Assembly: GCA_900542045.1 (NCBI GenBank)
Contig: UQMI01000033.1
Coordinates: 1-40,319 of the forward strand
Direction: 5' to 3'
Source of the DNA: an uncultured Blautia sp.
GTDB lineage: Bacteria; Bacillota; Clostridia; Lachnospirales; Lachnospiraceae
DNA length: 40,319 bases
Below are positions 1 through 8,362 of the stretch, piece after piece. Position 1 is the stretch's first letter, and each line of letters starts with the position of its first letter. Position numbers and translations under genes: made by a program. The notes beneath the pieces were generated by a model. That model saw only the letters and a list, made by a program, of their open reading frames with translations, did not search any database and had not been told where the DNA came from.

Positions 1-80
1 TCGCAGAAGATCCGGAGACACTGGTAGCATTCCTGACCGAGAAGGGACATCCGGCACTGTCTATGGAGCCAATGATGTAA
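1..80 (+). CDS. acsB: Acetyl-CoA synthase beta subunit, first copy (3' end only)
   Basis: Only the last 25 codons are in the window, read in the frame starting at base 3 and ending at the TAA at 78-80. The peptide ends in LSMEPMM and matches the C-terminus of the complete acsB downstream at 22 of 25 residues. The DNA differs at many synonymous positions, so this is an older duplicate rather than a recent copy or assembly artefact. It is most likely the end of a complete first acsB whose body lies upstream. A truncated remnant cannot be excluded from the window alone. Confidence 0.85.
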   Translation, partial: AEDPETLVAFLTEKGHPALSMEPMM

Positions 81-103
81 GCAGTAAAAAGATAAGTCTT
101 CTC

Positions 104-131
104 CCGGGACGGTCCTTATGGGCTGTCCCGG
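104..131 (+). other. GC-rich hairpin between the two acsB genes
   Basis: CCGGGAC at 104-110 pairs with GTCCCGG at 125-131 around a 14-base loop. No T-run follows, so it does not look like an intrinsic terminator. A 3' mRNA-stabilising or processing structure is possible. The 161-base acsB-acsB gap (81-241) holds nothing else I recognise. Confidence 0.5.
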
Positions 132-256
132 CGAGGAGCTGTTGTTATGTAAAGAGCTTTTAACTGACTGGTCCGCAATGGGAGAGAAATGTTGCTGCTG
201 CATTTTGACAGTCTGGTTTTGAAAGCGGGTTTGAAATAAAGATGGGAGATGTGAAT

Positions 257-2383
257 GTGTTAATCAACAGAATTTTTAGCGGAAATGATGCAGTATTCGG
301 ATTAACGGAAAATGCGGTGAATGGTGCCATTGAGCAGTATGGCGCAGACAAAGCAGTGGGATTTCCCAATACCGCCTATTGCCTGCCATGTTACTATGCG
401 GTAACTGGTGTGAAGGTGAAAACACTCGGAGAATTAAAAGATGCTCTGGGCGTGGTGAAATCGCTGATGACAAGAAACCATGAGCTGGAAGATGCCCTGA
501 TGTCCGGTGTGGCAACGGCTTTATGCGCAGAATTTATTGAAACACTGAAATATATTGACGGAGCACAGCCATATGAAGAACCCTGCACCGGCCATCTGGC
601 AGATGCCGTGATCCGTGAGCTGGGTGTGCCCCTGGTAACCGGTGATATTCCCGGTGTGGCAGTTATCCTTGGCAGTGCGCCTACGGCACAGGAAGGTGTG
701 GATCTGATCAAGAGCTATCAGGCTCAGGGTATTCTGGTGACTCTGGTGGGAGGAATTATTGATCAGGCTCAGGAGCTGGGTCTGAAGATGGGTGCAAATC
801 TGCGTATCGTTCCTCTTGGAAAAGACGTGACCAGCGTGATCCATGTGGTTTCTGTTGCCATAAGAGCTGCACTGATCTTCGGCAATGTAACTCCTGGAGA
901 TGCCGGAAGTCTGCTGGCATACACCGCAGAGAGAGTACCTGCTTTTGTCAACGCCTTCAAGCCTGTTGACGATGTGATCCTGGCTGCAGGTGCCGGAGCC
1001 ATCAAACTGGGATTCCCGGTGATTTCCAACGAGACAGAAAATATTGCAGAAGTTCCCGGTGCACTGATTGCATGCCCGAATGTGGCTGATTTCAACAAGA
1101 CTTCCCTGGAAGCCCGCAACATCAAGATCAAAATCAAAAAAATCGATATTCCTGTGGCCTTTGCCTCTGCCTTTGAGGGTGAGATCATCCGCCGCGGAGA
1201 TATGCAGGTAGAGTTTGACGGTTCCCGCGTGGACTGTGCCGAACTGGTGCATACGGTGGATGCTTCTGAGATCGAGGATCACAAGATTACCGTCATTGGA
1301 CCGGAAGTAGATGAGATGGAACTGGGAAGCAAGAACAACATTGCTTATGTTGCGAAGGTTGCCGGCAAGAATATGCAGCCGGACTTTGAACCGGTTATCG
1401 AGCGTAAGTTCCACAACTACATCAACTGCATCGAGGGCGTATACCATACCGGACAGCGTGATATGCAGAGAATTCGTATCAGCAAAGACGCTTACAATGC
1501 CGGCTTCCGGATTAAACATCTTGGAGAAGTACTTTATTCACAGATCAAAAACGAATTTGACGCCATTGTGGATAAATGTGAGATCGTGATCTACACCGAT
1601 CCGGCAGAGTGTACCAGGATCCGTCATGAGGTAGCCGTTCCTATTTTCAATAAGCGTGATGAAAGACTGGACAGTCTGACGGATGAGTCTGTAGACGTAT
1701 ATTACAGCTGTATCCTGTGTCAGGCCTTCTCCCCGAGCCACGTATGTGTGGTAACCCCGGAGAGACTGGGACTGTGCGGAGCCGTATCCTGGCTGGATGC
1801 CAAGGCGACCAATCAGCTGGATCCCAATGGACCCTGCCAGGTGATTACCAAAGAGCGCGTCATTGACGAAGAACTGGGTGCTTATGAAGATGTAAATGAA
1901 GCAGTTAAGAAATTATCCCAGGGCGCTCTGGAAAAAGTAACTCTGTATTCGATTATGCAGGATCCCATGACCTCCTGCGGCTGCTTCGAGTGTATCTGTG
2001 GAATCGAGCCGTTCTCCAACGGTGTGGTGATCGCCAACCGTGAGTACGCAGGCATGACCCCGCTGGGCATGACCTTCCCGGAGATGGCGTCCATGACCGG
2101 CGGCGGTGTGCAGACTCCGGGCTTCATGGGCCATGGAAAGCATTTTATCGGTTCCAAGAAGTTCATGAAGGCAGAGGGCGGAATCGAGCGTATTGTGTGG
2201 ATGCCCAAGGAGCTGAAGGAAACGGTGGCAGAACGTCTGAACAAGACAGCCAAGGAACTGTATGGAATTGATAATTTCACCGATATGATCGGAGATGAGA
2301 CCATTGCGACAGATCCGGAAACTTTGGTTGCTTTTTTAACAGAACATTCACACCCTGCCTTGTCAATGGAACCCATGATGTAG
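257..2383 (+). CDS. acsB: CO-methylating acetyl-CoA synthase (AcsB), second copy
   Basis: Makes acetyl-CoA from CO, a methyl group delivered by the corrinoid protein, and CoA, at the Ni-Ni-[4Fe-4S] A-cluster of CODH/ACS in the cytoplasm. In the frame opened by ATG at 242 (713 codons), the A-cluster cysteines are C490, C493, C502, C512, C579 and C581. Their spacing is identical to Moorella C506/509/518/528/595/597, a constant shift of 16, so the site is complete. I prefer a GTG start at 257 (708 aa), because GGGAG at 244-248 then lies 8 bases upstream and the product begins close to the conserved LINRIFSGND. ATG 242 has no clear ribosome site. It follows the end of another acsB and precedes acsD, acsC and acsE, the corrinoid methyl branch. 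Confidence 0.95.
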   Translation: MLINRIFSGNDAVFGLTENAVNGAIEQYGADKAVGFPNTAYCLPCYYAVTGVKVKTLGELKDALGVVKSLMTRNHELEDALMSGVATALCAEFIETLKYIDGAQPYEEPCTGHLADAVIRELGVPLVTGDIPGVAVILGSAPTAQEGVDLIKSYQAQGILVTLVGGIIDQAQELGLKMGANLRIVPLGKDVTSVIHVVSVAIRAALIFGNVTPGDAGSLLAYTAERVPAFVNAFKPVDDVILAAGAGAIKLGFPVISNETENIAEVPGALIACPNVADFNKTSLEARNIKIKIKKIDIPVAFASAFEGEIIRRGDMQVEFDGSRVDCAELVHTVDASEIEDHKITVIGPEVDEMELGSKNNIAYVAKVAGKNMQPDFEPVIERKFHNYINCIEGVYHTGQRDMQRIRISKDAYNAGFRIKHLGEVLYSQIKNEFDAIVDKCEIVIYTDPAECTRIRHEVAVPIFNKRDERLDSLTDESVDVYYSCILCQAFSPSHVCVVTPERLGLCGAVSWLDAKATNQLDPNGPCQVITKERVIDEELGAYEDVNEAVKKLSQGALEKVTLYSIMQDPMTSCGCFECICGIEPFSNGVVIANREYAGMTPLGMTFPEMASMTGGGVQTPGFMGHGKHFIGSKKFMKAEGGIERIVWMPKELKETVAERLNKTAKELYGIDNFTDMIGDETIATDPETLVAFLTEHSHPALSMEPMM

Positions 2384-2403
2384 TATAATAAAAGCGTAAT
2401 TCT

Positions 2404-2428
2404 GGGCGGACAGACGGGCTGCCCGCCC
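2404..2428 (+). other. GC-rich hairpin between acsB and acsD
   Basis: GGGCGG at 2404-2409 pairs with CCGCCC at 2423-2428, and flanking TTC/GAA bases can extend the stem. No T-run follows. It is placed like the hairpin after the first acsB copy. Both could set relative mRNA stability of acsB versus acsDCE; that role is inference. Confidence 0.45.
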
Positions 2429-2460
2429 TGGAAATAATAGTATAAGGAGGCTAATGAGAA

Positions 2461-3402
2461 ATGCCGTTTAATCAGAAACCACAAAAGTTCAATGCAAAGA
2501 TTCAAACAGTAACCATCGGCACCGGAGATAAAGCAATCGCTTTAGGTGGAGAAAGTGTTCTGCCTTTCTACTCATTTGATGGAGAGATCGAGAATGCGCC
2601 TAAGGTTGGCGTAGAGATTTCCGATATGGCTGATGAAACGTTTGCACCTGGAATCAAAGCATATTATGGAGATTGCACCTCTCCTGCAGAGATGGCAAAG
2701 AAAGCCATTGCCATGGAAGGCGCAGATTTTGTCGCTTTATCTCTGGAAGGCGGAGACCCGAATGGAGCAGCAAAATCCGTAGAAGAACTGATCGCAGTTG
2801 TAAAAGAAGTTGCTGATGCTGTAGATTGCCCGTTAGTGATCGAAGGCTGCAAGAATGTGGAAAAAGATGCGGAACTTCTTCCGAAAGTAGCAGAAGCAGT
2901 ACAGGGTAAGAATGTACTGATCCTGGCCGCAAAAGAAGAAAACTACAAAGCAGTGGGAGCAGCAGCCGGCCTGGCTTATGATCAGGTAGTTGGCGCTGAG
3001 TCAGCTGTAGATATCAACCTTGCAAAACAGTTAAATGTAATTACCACTCAGCTCGGCGTAAAGCCAGAGAAGATCGTTATGAATGTTGGTACAGCAGCAG
3101 CCGGCTATGGCTATGAGTATGTTGTATCCACCATGGATCGTGTCAAAGGCGCTGCATTATCTCAGAATGATGCAATGCTGCAGATGCCTATTATTACACC
3201 AGTTGCCTCTGAAACATGGAACGCAAAAGAATCCAGCGCTTCAGAAGCAGATATGCCTGAATGGGGACCAGAGGAAGAGAGAGGAATCGATATGGAGATC
3301 ATGACTGCAGCAGCAGACCTGGTATCCGGTTCCAACGCTGTTATTTTAAGACATCCTCAGTCTGTGAAAACCATCGCAAAAATGATCAAAGAACTTGTGT
3401 AG
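2461..3402 (+). CDS. acsD: Corrinoid/iron-sulfur protein small subunit (AcsD)
   Basis: Small (beta) subunit of CFeSP, the cobamide methyl carrier between methyltransferase AcsE and acetyl-CoA synthase. The 313 aa match the usual length. It has the TIM-barrel-like fold signature of the family: an N-terminal stretch with TVTIGTGDKAIALGGESVLPF, then alternating strand/helix repeats with VALSLEGGDPNG and LVIEGCKNVEKD. No cluster cysteines are expected in this subunit. AAGGAGG lies about 10 bases before the ATG. It sits 20 bases before acsC, as usual for the heterodimer. Confidence 0.95.
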   Translation: MPFNQKPQKFNAKIQTVTIGTGDKAIALGGESVLPFYSFDGEIENAPKVGVEISDMADETFAPGIKAYYGDCTSPAEMAKKAIAMEGADFVALSLEGGDPNGAAKSVEELIAVVKEVADAVDCPLVIEGCKNVEKDAELLPKVAEAVQGKNVLILAAKEENYKAVGAAAGLAYDQVVGAESAVDINLAKQLNVITTQLGVKPEKIVMNVGTAAAGYGYEYVVSTMDRVKGAALSQNDAMLQMPIITPVASETWNAKESSASEADMPEWGPEEERGIDMEIMTAAADLVSGSNAVILRHPQSVKTIAKMIKELV

Positions 3403-3422
3403 GAATAGGAGGATAAAAAGTT

Positions 3423-4766
3423 ATGGCACTGAATGGTATTCAAATTTTCAAGATGACACCAAAGAAGAACTGTAAAGAGTGTGGTTGTCCTACCTGTATG
3501 GCTTTCTCCATGAAGGTTGCGCAGGGTGCTATGGATATTTCCGCATGCCCGCATATGTCTCAGGAAGCGCTGGATGCGCTGTCAGCAGCAACTGCTCCGC
3601 CAATGAAGACAATCAAGATCGGTACCGGCGACGGTGAATATACACTGGGCGGAGAGACCGTTCTTTACAGACATGAAAAAACCTTTGTAAGCCGTCCAAG
3701 ATATGCGGTTTCTATCTGCAGCGGAATGGAAGACGCAGATATTGACGCAAAACTGGCCGAAATTCCAAAAGTAGATTACGAACGTATCGGTGAGAGAATG
3801 TATGTAGAACTGATCTATGTGAACTACAACGAAAACACCGATGCAGCAAGATATGTGGATGTTGTGAAGAAAGCAGCTGCTCTTGGAAGAACACTGGTTC
3901 TTGGATGTTCTGATGTGGAAGTCGCAAAAGCAGCACTGGCTGAAGTAAAAGACAGCAAGCCGGTATTAAACGGTGCAAATGCTTCTAACTATGAAGCAAT
4001 GAGCGCTCTGGCAACAGAGGCAGGCGTTGTACTTGGTGTAGGCGGAAAAGACCTGAACGAGATGTATGATACCGTTGCCGCACTGGAAAAACTTGGCAAC
4101 AAGAACCTGGTAATCGATGTAACTGGCGCCAGCATTAAAGAGACCTTTGCAAACGCTGTACAGGTTAGACGCGCAGCTATCAAAGATGAGGACAGAACCT
4201 TTGGCTATCCTTCCATCGTAAATACTGTAAAGGTTGCATTTGACGATAAATACATGCAGGCTGCACTGGCATCTCTGTTTACTATGAAATATGGTTCTAT
4301 CATTGTACTGCAGAACATGAGCTATGCAGAAGCATTGCCTCTGTATGGTCTGCGTCAGAACGTATTTACAGATCCGCAGAAGCCAATGAAGGTAGAGCCG
4401 GGCATTTACCCGATTAATGGCGGCGATGAGAATTCTCTGTGCCTGACCACTGTAGACTTTGCTCTTACATACTTTGTAGTATCTGGCGAGCTGGAGCGTT
4501 CCGGCGTACCTTGTAATCTGCTGATCAGTGATGCAGGCGGACTTTCCGTACTGACTTCCTGGGCTGCCGGTAAATTCTCCGGAAATTCCATTTCCAAATT
4601 TATCACAGAGCAGATCGAAGATAAGATCAAATGCAGGAAACTGGTAATTCCTGGCAAAGTTGCTGTATTGAAGGGTGATATTGAATCCAAGCTTCCGGGA
4701 TGGGAAGTAATTGTTGGACCTAACGAAGCTGTACAGCTGGTTAAGTTCCTGAAAGATATGCAGTAA
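3423..4766 (+). CDS. acsC: Corrinoid/iron-sulfur protein large subunit (AcsC)
   Basis: Large (gamma) subunit of CFeSP. It binds the cobamide and a low-potential [4Fe-4S] cluster used to reduce Co(II). The N-terminal cluster motif is intact, with C17, C20, C25 and C42 (CX2CX4CX16C). The middle is a TIM barrel and the C-terminal third, with LLISDAGGLSVLTSWAAGKF, is the cobamide-binding Rossmann-like domain. The length of 447 aa is normal. GGAGG stands before the ATG. Acts downstream of AcsE and is reactivated by AcsV, encoded one gene further on. Confidence 0.95.
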   Translation: MALNGIQIFKMTPKKNCKECGCPTCMAFSMKVAQGAMDISACPHMSQEALDALSAATAPPMKTIKIGTGDGEYTLGGETVLYRHEKTFVSRPRYAVSICSGMEDADIDAKLAEIPKVDYERIGERMYVELIYVNYNENTDAARYVDVVKKAAALGRTLVLGCSDVEVAKAALAEVKDSKPVLNGANASNYEAMSALATEAGVVLGVGGKDLNEMYDTVAALEKLGNKNLVIDVTGASIKETFANAVQVRRAAIKDEDRTFGYPSIVNTVKVAFDDKYMQAALASLFTMKYGSIIVLQNMSYAEALPLYGLRQNVFTDPQKPMKVEPGIYPINGGDENSLCLTTVDFALTYFVVSGELERSGVPCNLLISDAGGLSVLTSWAAGKFSGNSISKFITEQIEDKIKCRKLVIPGKVAVLKGDIESKLPGWEVIVGPNEAVQLVKFLKDMQ

Positions 4767-4795
4767 AGAATTAGTAAACGTAAAGGAGAACGAGT

Positions 4796-5581
4796 ATGGC
4801 AAAATTTGTAACAATTGGGGAAAGAATCCATTGTATTTCACCTGTGATCCGCAAAGCTATGGCTGAGAGAGATCCAGAACCGATCCTGAAAAGAGCGAAA
4901 GAGCAGCTGGATGCCGGCGCTACTTATCTGGATGTAAATATCGGACCTGCAGAGAACGACGGTGAAGAGCTGATGCAGTGGGCAGTAAAACTGCTGCAGG
5001 AGAACTTTGACAATGTTCCTCTGGCACTGGATACCGCCAACAAGAAAGCAATCGAAGCTGGTATTGCTGTATATAACAGAGCAAAAGGCAAACCAATCGT
5101 AAACTCCGCAGACGCAGGCGGAAGAATTGAAAATATCGACCTGGCTGCAGCAAATGACGCGATTGTTATCGCTCTGTGCTCCGCAGAAGGCGTTCCTGGA
5201 GACAATGATGAACGTATGATGCACTGCCAGAACATGCTGGAGCGTGGTATGATGCTGGGAATGGATCCTTCTGATCTGTGGTTTGATCCGTTATTCCTGG
5301 TTGTAAAGGGAATGCAGGACAAGCAGATGCAGGTTCTTGAAGCAATCAAAATGTTCTCCGATATGGGATTGAATTCCACCGGTGGATTATCCAACAACTC
5401 AAACGGTATGCCGAAGCACATCAGACCAATCATGGACTCTGCTCTCGTAGCTATGTGTATGATGCAGGGACTGACTTCCGCTATCGTAAATCCCTGTGAT
5501 CTGAGACTGATGGAAACTATCAAATCCTGTGATGTTTTCAAAAACAATACATTATACGCAGATTCTTATCTTGAAATCTAA
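4796..5581 (+). CDS. acsE: Methyltetrahydrofolate:corrinoid/iron-sulfur protein methyltransferase (AcsE)
   Basis: Moves the methyl group from 5-methyl-THF to Co(I) of CFeSP. At 261 aa it is a single pterin-binding TIM-barrel domain, like Moorella MeTr. Recognisable segments are VTIGERIHCIS at the N-terminus, the pterin-site strand ATYLDVNIGP near residue 45, PLALDTANKKAIEAG, and KPIVNSADAGG. GTAAAGGAG lies upstream of the ATG. It is the last gene before a strong hairpin at 5593-5619, so acsB-acsD-acsC-acsE form the first transcription block. Confidence 0.94.
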   Translation: MAKFVTIGERIHCISPVIRKAMAERDPEPILKRAKEQLDAGATYLDVNIGPAENDGEELMQWAVKLLQENFDNVPLALDTANKKAIEAGIAVYNRAKGKPIVNSADAGGRIENIDLAAANDAIVIALCSAEGVPGDNDERMMHCQNMLERGMMLGMDPSDLWFDPLFLVVKGMQDKQMQVLEAIKMFSDMGLNSTGGLSNNSNGMPKHIRPIMDSALVAMCMMQGLTSAIVNPCDLRLMETIKSCDVFKNNTLYADSYLEI

Positions 5582-5592
5582 TCATAATGTGG

Positions 5593-5624
5593 AAGGGGCC
5601 CGGCCTTGACCGGGTCCTTCTTTT
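5593..5624 (+). terminator. Intrinsic terminator or attenuator after acsE
   Basis: AAGGGGCCCGG (5593-5603) pairs with CCGGGTCCTT (5610-5619) around CCTTGA, with one bulge, followed by CTTTT. The stem is very stable but the T-run is short, so read-through into acsV is plausible. This would give less AcsV (catalytic activator) than the stoichiometric enzyme subunits. It also rules out the in-frame ATG at 5587 as the acsV start. Confidence 0.7.
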
Positions 5625-5676
5625 AAAAAAGATTTTTGTTATAGAAAATAACATTGCAGAGAAAGGTGGTTCCCGT

Positions 5677-7605
5677 ATGTTTAAAGTAACATTTGCATTT
5701 GAAGATGGAAATGTGGTTGAGACCTATGCAAATGCAGGTGAAAACCTGCTGGAATTGGCTAGAAAATCCAATGTGGTGATCGATGCCCCCTGTTCAGGAA
5801 ACGCTTCCTGTGGAAAATGCCGGGTACAGCTAAAATGCGGAGAGCTGGATTCTAAAAAAACACGTCATATTACAGATGAAGAATTTGCGGAGGGGTGGAG
5901 GCTGGCCTGTACAAGTACAGTATGTGCGGATGTGACAGTACTGGTGCCGGACGTAGCTTCCGCGTTTAAGAGCCGTATGAAAGTGGCGGATCTCAGTTCA
6001 AAAGAGGAACTGCAGATCTTTGAAAACATCAAAAATGATCTGGAAATGGCAGGAATTCCCCTGCAGAACAGTCTGGATGTTGTGGAAGTTACCATGGATC
6101 CTCCGAGCCTGGACGATACTATGCCTGACAACGAAAGACTGATGAGAGCCCTTCGCAGATATTTGAATATTAAGCGTGTAAGGATTCCTTACATGGTATT
6201 AAAGAAATTACCTGATGTCCTGAGGGAAAATAATTTTGAAGTGAAATGTGTCATTCGAACGACATCGGATGATATGTTTGTCTATGATGTAATGGGAAAA
6301 GATGAGAATGTCGTGATTGGCGGACTTGCTGTGGATATCGGTACCACAACCGTATCTGCGCTGCTGATCAATATGGAGACCGGAGCGATCATCGCAAAAG
6401 CGTCTTCCGGCAATGGTCAGATCCGTTATGGTGCGGATGTGATCAATCGTATCATTGAATCCCAGAAGCCGGGAGGTTATAAAAAACTGCAGGACGCTGT
6501 GATCGCCGAAACCATTAATCCGCTGATCGCAGAGATGTGCAGAAGCGCAGGATTTGATAAAAATCGAATCTATCGTATGAGTGTAGCCTCCAATACAACC
6601 ATGAATCATCTGTTTGCAGGAATCAATGCGGATCCTCTCCGGATGGAGCCCTATATTCCCGCATTCTTTAAAACCAATTCCCTGTTTGCTTCTGATCTGG
6701 GAATTGATATCAATAGAGATGCCCATATTATTATGGCGCCAAATATCGGAAGTTACGTAGGCGGCGATATCACTGCCGGTACATTGACCAGTATGATCTG
6801 GAACAAGCCGGAATTCTCCCTGTTCATTGACCTGGGAACCAATGGAGAGCTGGTCTTCGGCAATTCTGATTTTATGATGAGCTGCGCATGCTCGGCAGGT
6901 CCTGCGTTTGAAGGCGGAGATATCAGCTGCGGCATGCGTGCCACAGACGGAGCGATTGAGGCCTGTGTGATCGACAAGGAAACCATGGAGCCGTCGTGTA
7001 CGATCATTGGTGAGCCGGGTACAAAACCCATCGGTTTATGCGGATCCGGTCTGATCGATGTGATCAGCGAACTGTACACCTGCGGCATCATTGATCAGAA
7101 AGGGAAATTCATTCGGGAAGGTAAACGCGTAAAAAGAGACAAGTATGGAATCGGCAGTTATGTGCTGGCCTTTGAAGAAGAAGCAGATTCTGTGAAGGAT
7201 GTGGAGATCACAGAAGTCGACATTGACAATTTCATCCGGGCCAAGGGCGCTATCTTTTCAGCTATCCGTACCATGCTCAGTTCTCTGGACTTTGATGTAT
7301 CCATGATTTCTCATGTATATGTGGCAGGAGGAATCGGCAGCGGCATTAATATGCGCAACGCAGTGAATATCGGAATGCTCCCGGATGTTCCTCTGGAAAC
7401 GTTCCACTATATTGGCAATTCCTCGCTTTCCGGTGCTTATGCGATGCTGCTGTCCACAGCGGCAGAGAGAAAAACCTATGAACTGGCTGCCAATATGACC
7501 TATATGGAATTGAGTACGGTTCCCAGCTATATGGATGAATTTGTAGGAGCATGCTTTATTCCTCATACAGATGCATCCATGTTTCCCACAGTGAAAAAGA
7601 AATAA
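5677..7605 (+). CDS. acsV: Corrinoid activation/regeneration protein AcsV (RACo)
   Basis: ATP-dependent reductive activator of CFeSP that returns oxidised Co(II) to Co(I). The product is 642 aa from ATG 5677, chosen because AAAGGTGG lies 7 bases upstream; an earlier in-frame ATG at 5587 lies inside the terminator region. The N-terminal plant-type [2Fe-2S] ferredoxin domain has C39, C45, C48 and C78. A linker and middle domain follow, then an ASKHA-type ATPase domain with AVDIGTTTVSALLI near 218 and FIDLGTNGELVFGN near 375, both phosphate-binding signatures, and a late adenosine-type motif VYVAGGIGSG. Located between acsE and fhs, as expected for a WLP accessory. Confidence 0.93.
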   Translation: MFKVTFAFEDGNVVETYANAGENLLELARKSNVVIDAPCSGNASCGKCRVQLKCGELDSKKTRHITDEEFAEGWRLACTSTVCADVTVLVPDVASAFKSRMKVADLSSKEELQIFENIKNDLEMAGIPLQNSLDVVEVTMDPPSLDDTMPDNERLMRALRRYLNIKRVRIPYMVLKKLPDVLRENNFEVKCVIRTTSDDMFVYDVMGKDENVVIGGLAVDIGTTTVSALLINMETGAIIAKASSGNGQIRYGADVINRIIESQKPGGYKKLQDAVIAETINPLIAEMCRSAGFDKNRIYRMSVASNTTMNHLFAGINADPLRMEPYIPAFFKTNSLFASDLGIDINRDAHIIMAPNIGSYVGGDITAGTLTSMIWNKPEFSLFIDLGTNGELVFGNSDFMMSCACSAGPAFEGGDISCGMRATDGAIEACVIDKETMEPSCTIIGEPGTKPIGLCGSGLIDVISELYTCGIIDQKGKFIREGKRVKRDKYGIGSYVLAFEEEADSVKDVEITEVDIDNFIRAKGAIFSAIRTMLSSLDFDVSMISHVYVAGGIGSGINMRNAVNIGMLPDVPLETFHYIGNSSLSGAYAMLLSTAAERKTYELAANMTYMELSTVPSYMDEFVGACFIPHTDASMFPTVKKK

Positions 7606-7636
7606 AGGCCAAATACAAGGGAAGAGGTTACAGAAA

Positions 7637-8296
7637 ATGGCATTTGATCTGAAAGATTTAAATTATGATAAAGACAGCAAGGAAAGGCTTCCCTGGGAGC
7701 ATTATCTGAAGCAGTATCAGGAGGCAGATCCCTCGGAGATCAGCAGCAGGCTGCAGATTCCCTATGATGAGGAGCAGGGATTTACCTTTACCTTTCTTGG
7801 AACCTTATATCATGTGACCTGGCCGGATTTTCAGGTGACACATGAACCGGATGCGATCGGGTATTACCCGCTGGAAGAGATGAATAACGCCAGGATCCTG
7901 GCTATACGCTATTTATTGTCTTCTGCAGTGGGAAGATCCACGGGGACATTTAAAACCTACCGGGAAATGCCCTGGGGGGAAGTATATCTGCGCCAGTTTA
8001 ATGGACGCTGTATCATGCGGCTGGCTTTCAGTTACGGAAATAAGCTGGAAGTATTTTCCAGGATCTGCGAGAAAATGCAGGCAAAGAAGATTCAGTTCGG
8101 GGACTGTGCTTATGAGTTTGAACTGTTCCGGGATTTGCGCGTGCAGTTTATTCTCTGGGCAGGAGACGATGAGTTTCCGCCTTCTTCCCAGATCCTGTTT
8201 TCCGATAACTTTGCTGCGGCTTTTGAAGCGGAAGATATGGCAGTTACCGGAGATATCATGATCAGCACGTTAAAGGCGGTGGAAAAGCTTCTATAA
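7637..8296 (+). CDS. DUF3786 domain-containing protein
   Basis: 219 aa, soluble, with no signal peptide or membrane segment. It resembles the DUF3786 family by its pattern: an N-terminal helix, a short beta region GFTFTFLGTLYHVTWPDFQV, the loop IRYLLSSAVGRSTGTFKTYREMPWG, and a C-terminal part ending in a helix with GDIMISTLKAVEKLL. The function of this family is unknown to me. It lies 31 bases after acsV and 66 bases before fhs in the same direction, so it is probably co-transcribed and may be a WLP accessory (corrinoid or THF enzyme maintenance). That role is inferred from position only. Confidence 0.75.
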   Translation: MAFDLKDLNYDKDSKERLPWEHYLKQYQEADPSEISSRLQIPYDEEQGFTFTFLGTLYHVTWPDFQVTHEPDAIGYYPLEEMNNARILAIRYLLSSAVGRSTGTFKTYREMPWGEVYLRQFNGRCIMRLAFSYGNKLEVFSRICEKMQAKKIQFGDCAYEFELFRDLRVQFILWAGDDEFPPSSQILFSDNFAAAFEAEDMAVTGDIMISTLKAVEKLL

Positions 8297-8362
8297 AGCG
8301 AGGTGTTAAACAGAGGGGTATCTGTTTCACATAAAAAGAATTACACGGAGGAGGTAATTACA

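Noticed and set aside
5636..5653. Second Rex-like box before acsV (TTGTTA...TAACA)
   Set aside because: The half-sites are 7 rather than 6 bases apart and the last base of the right half differs; too weak to call.
8297..8362. ZTP or THF riboswitch before fhs
   Set aside because: The 66-base gap is too short and shows none of the conserved cores of those classes.
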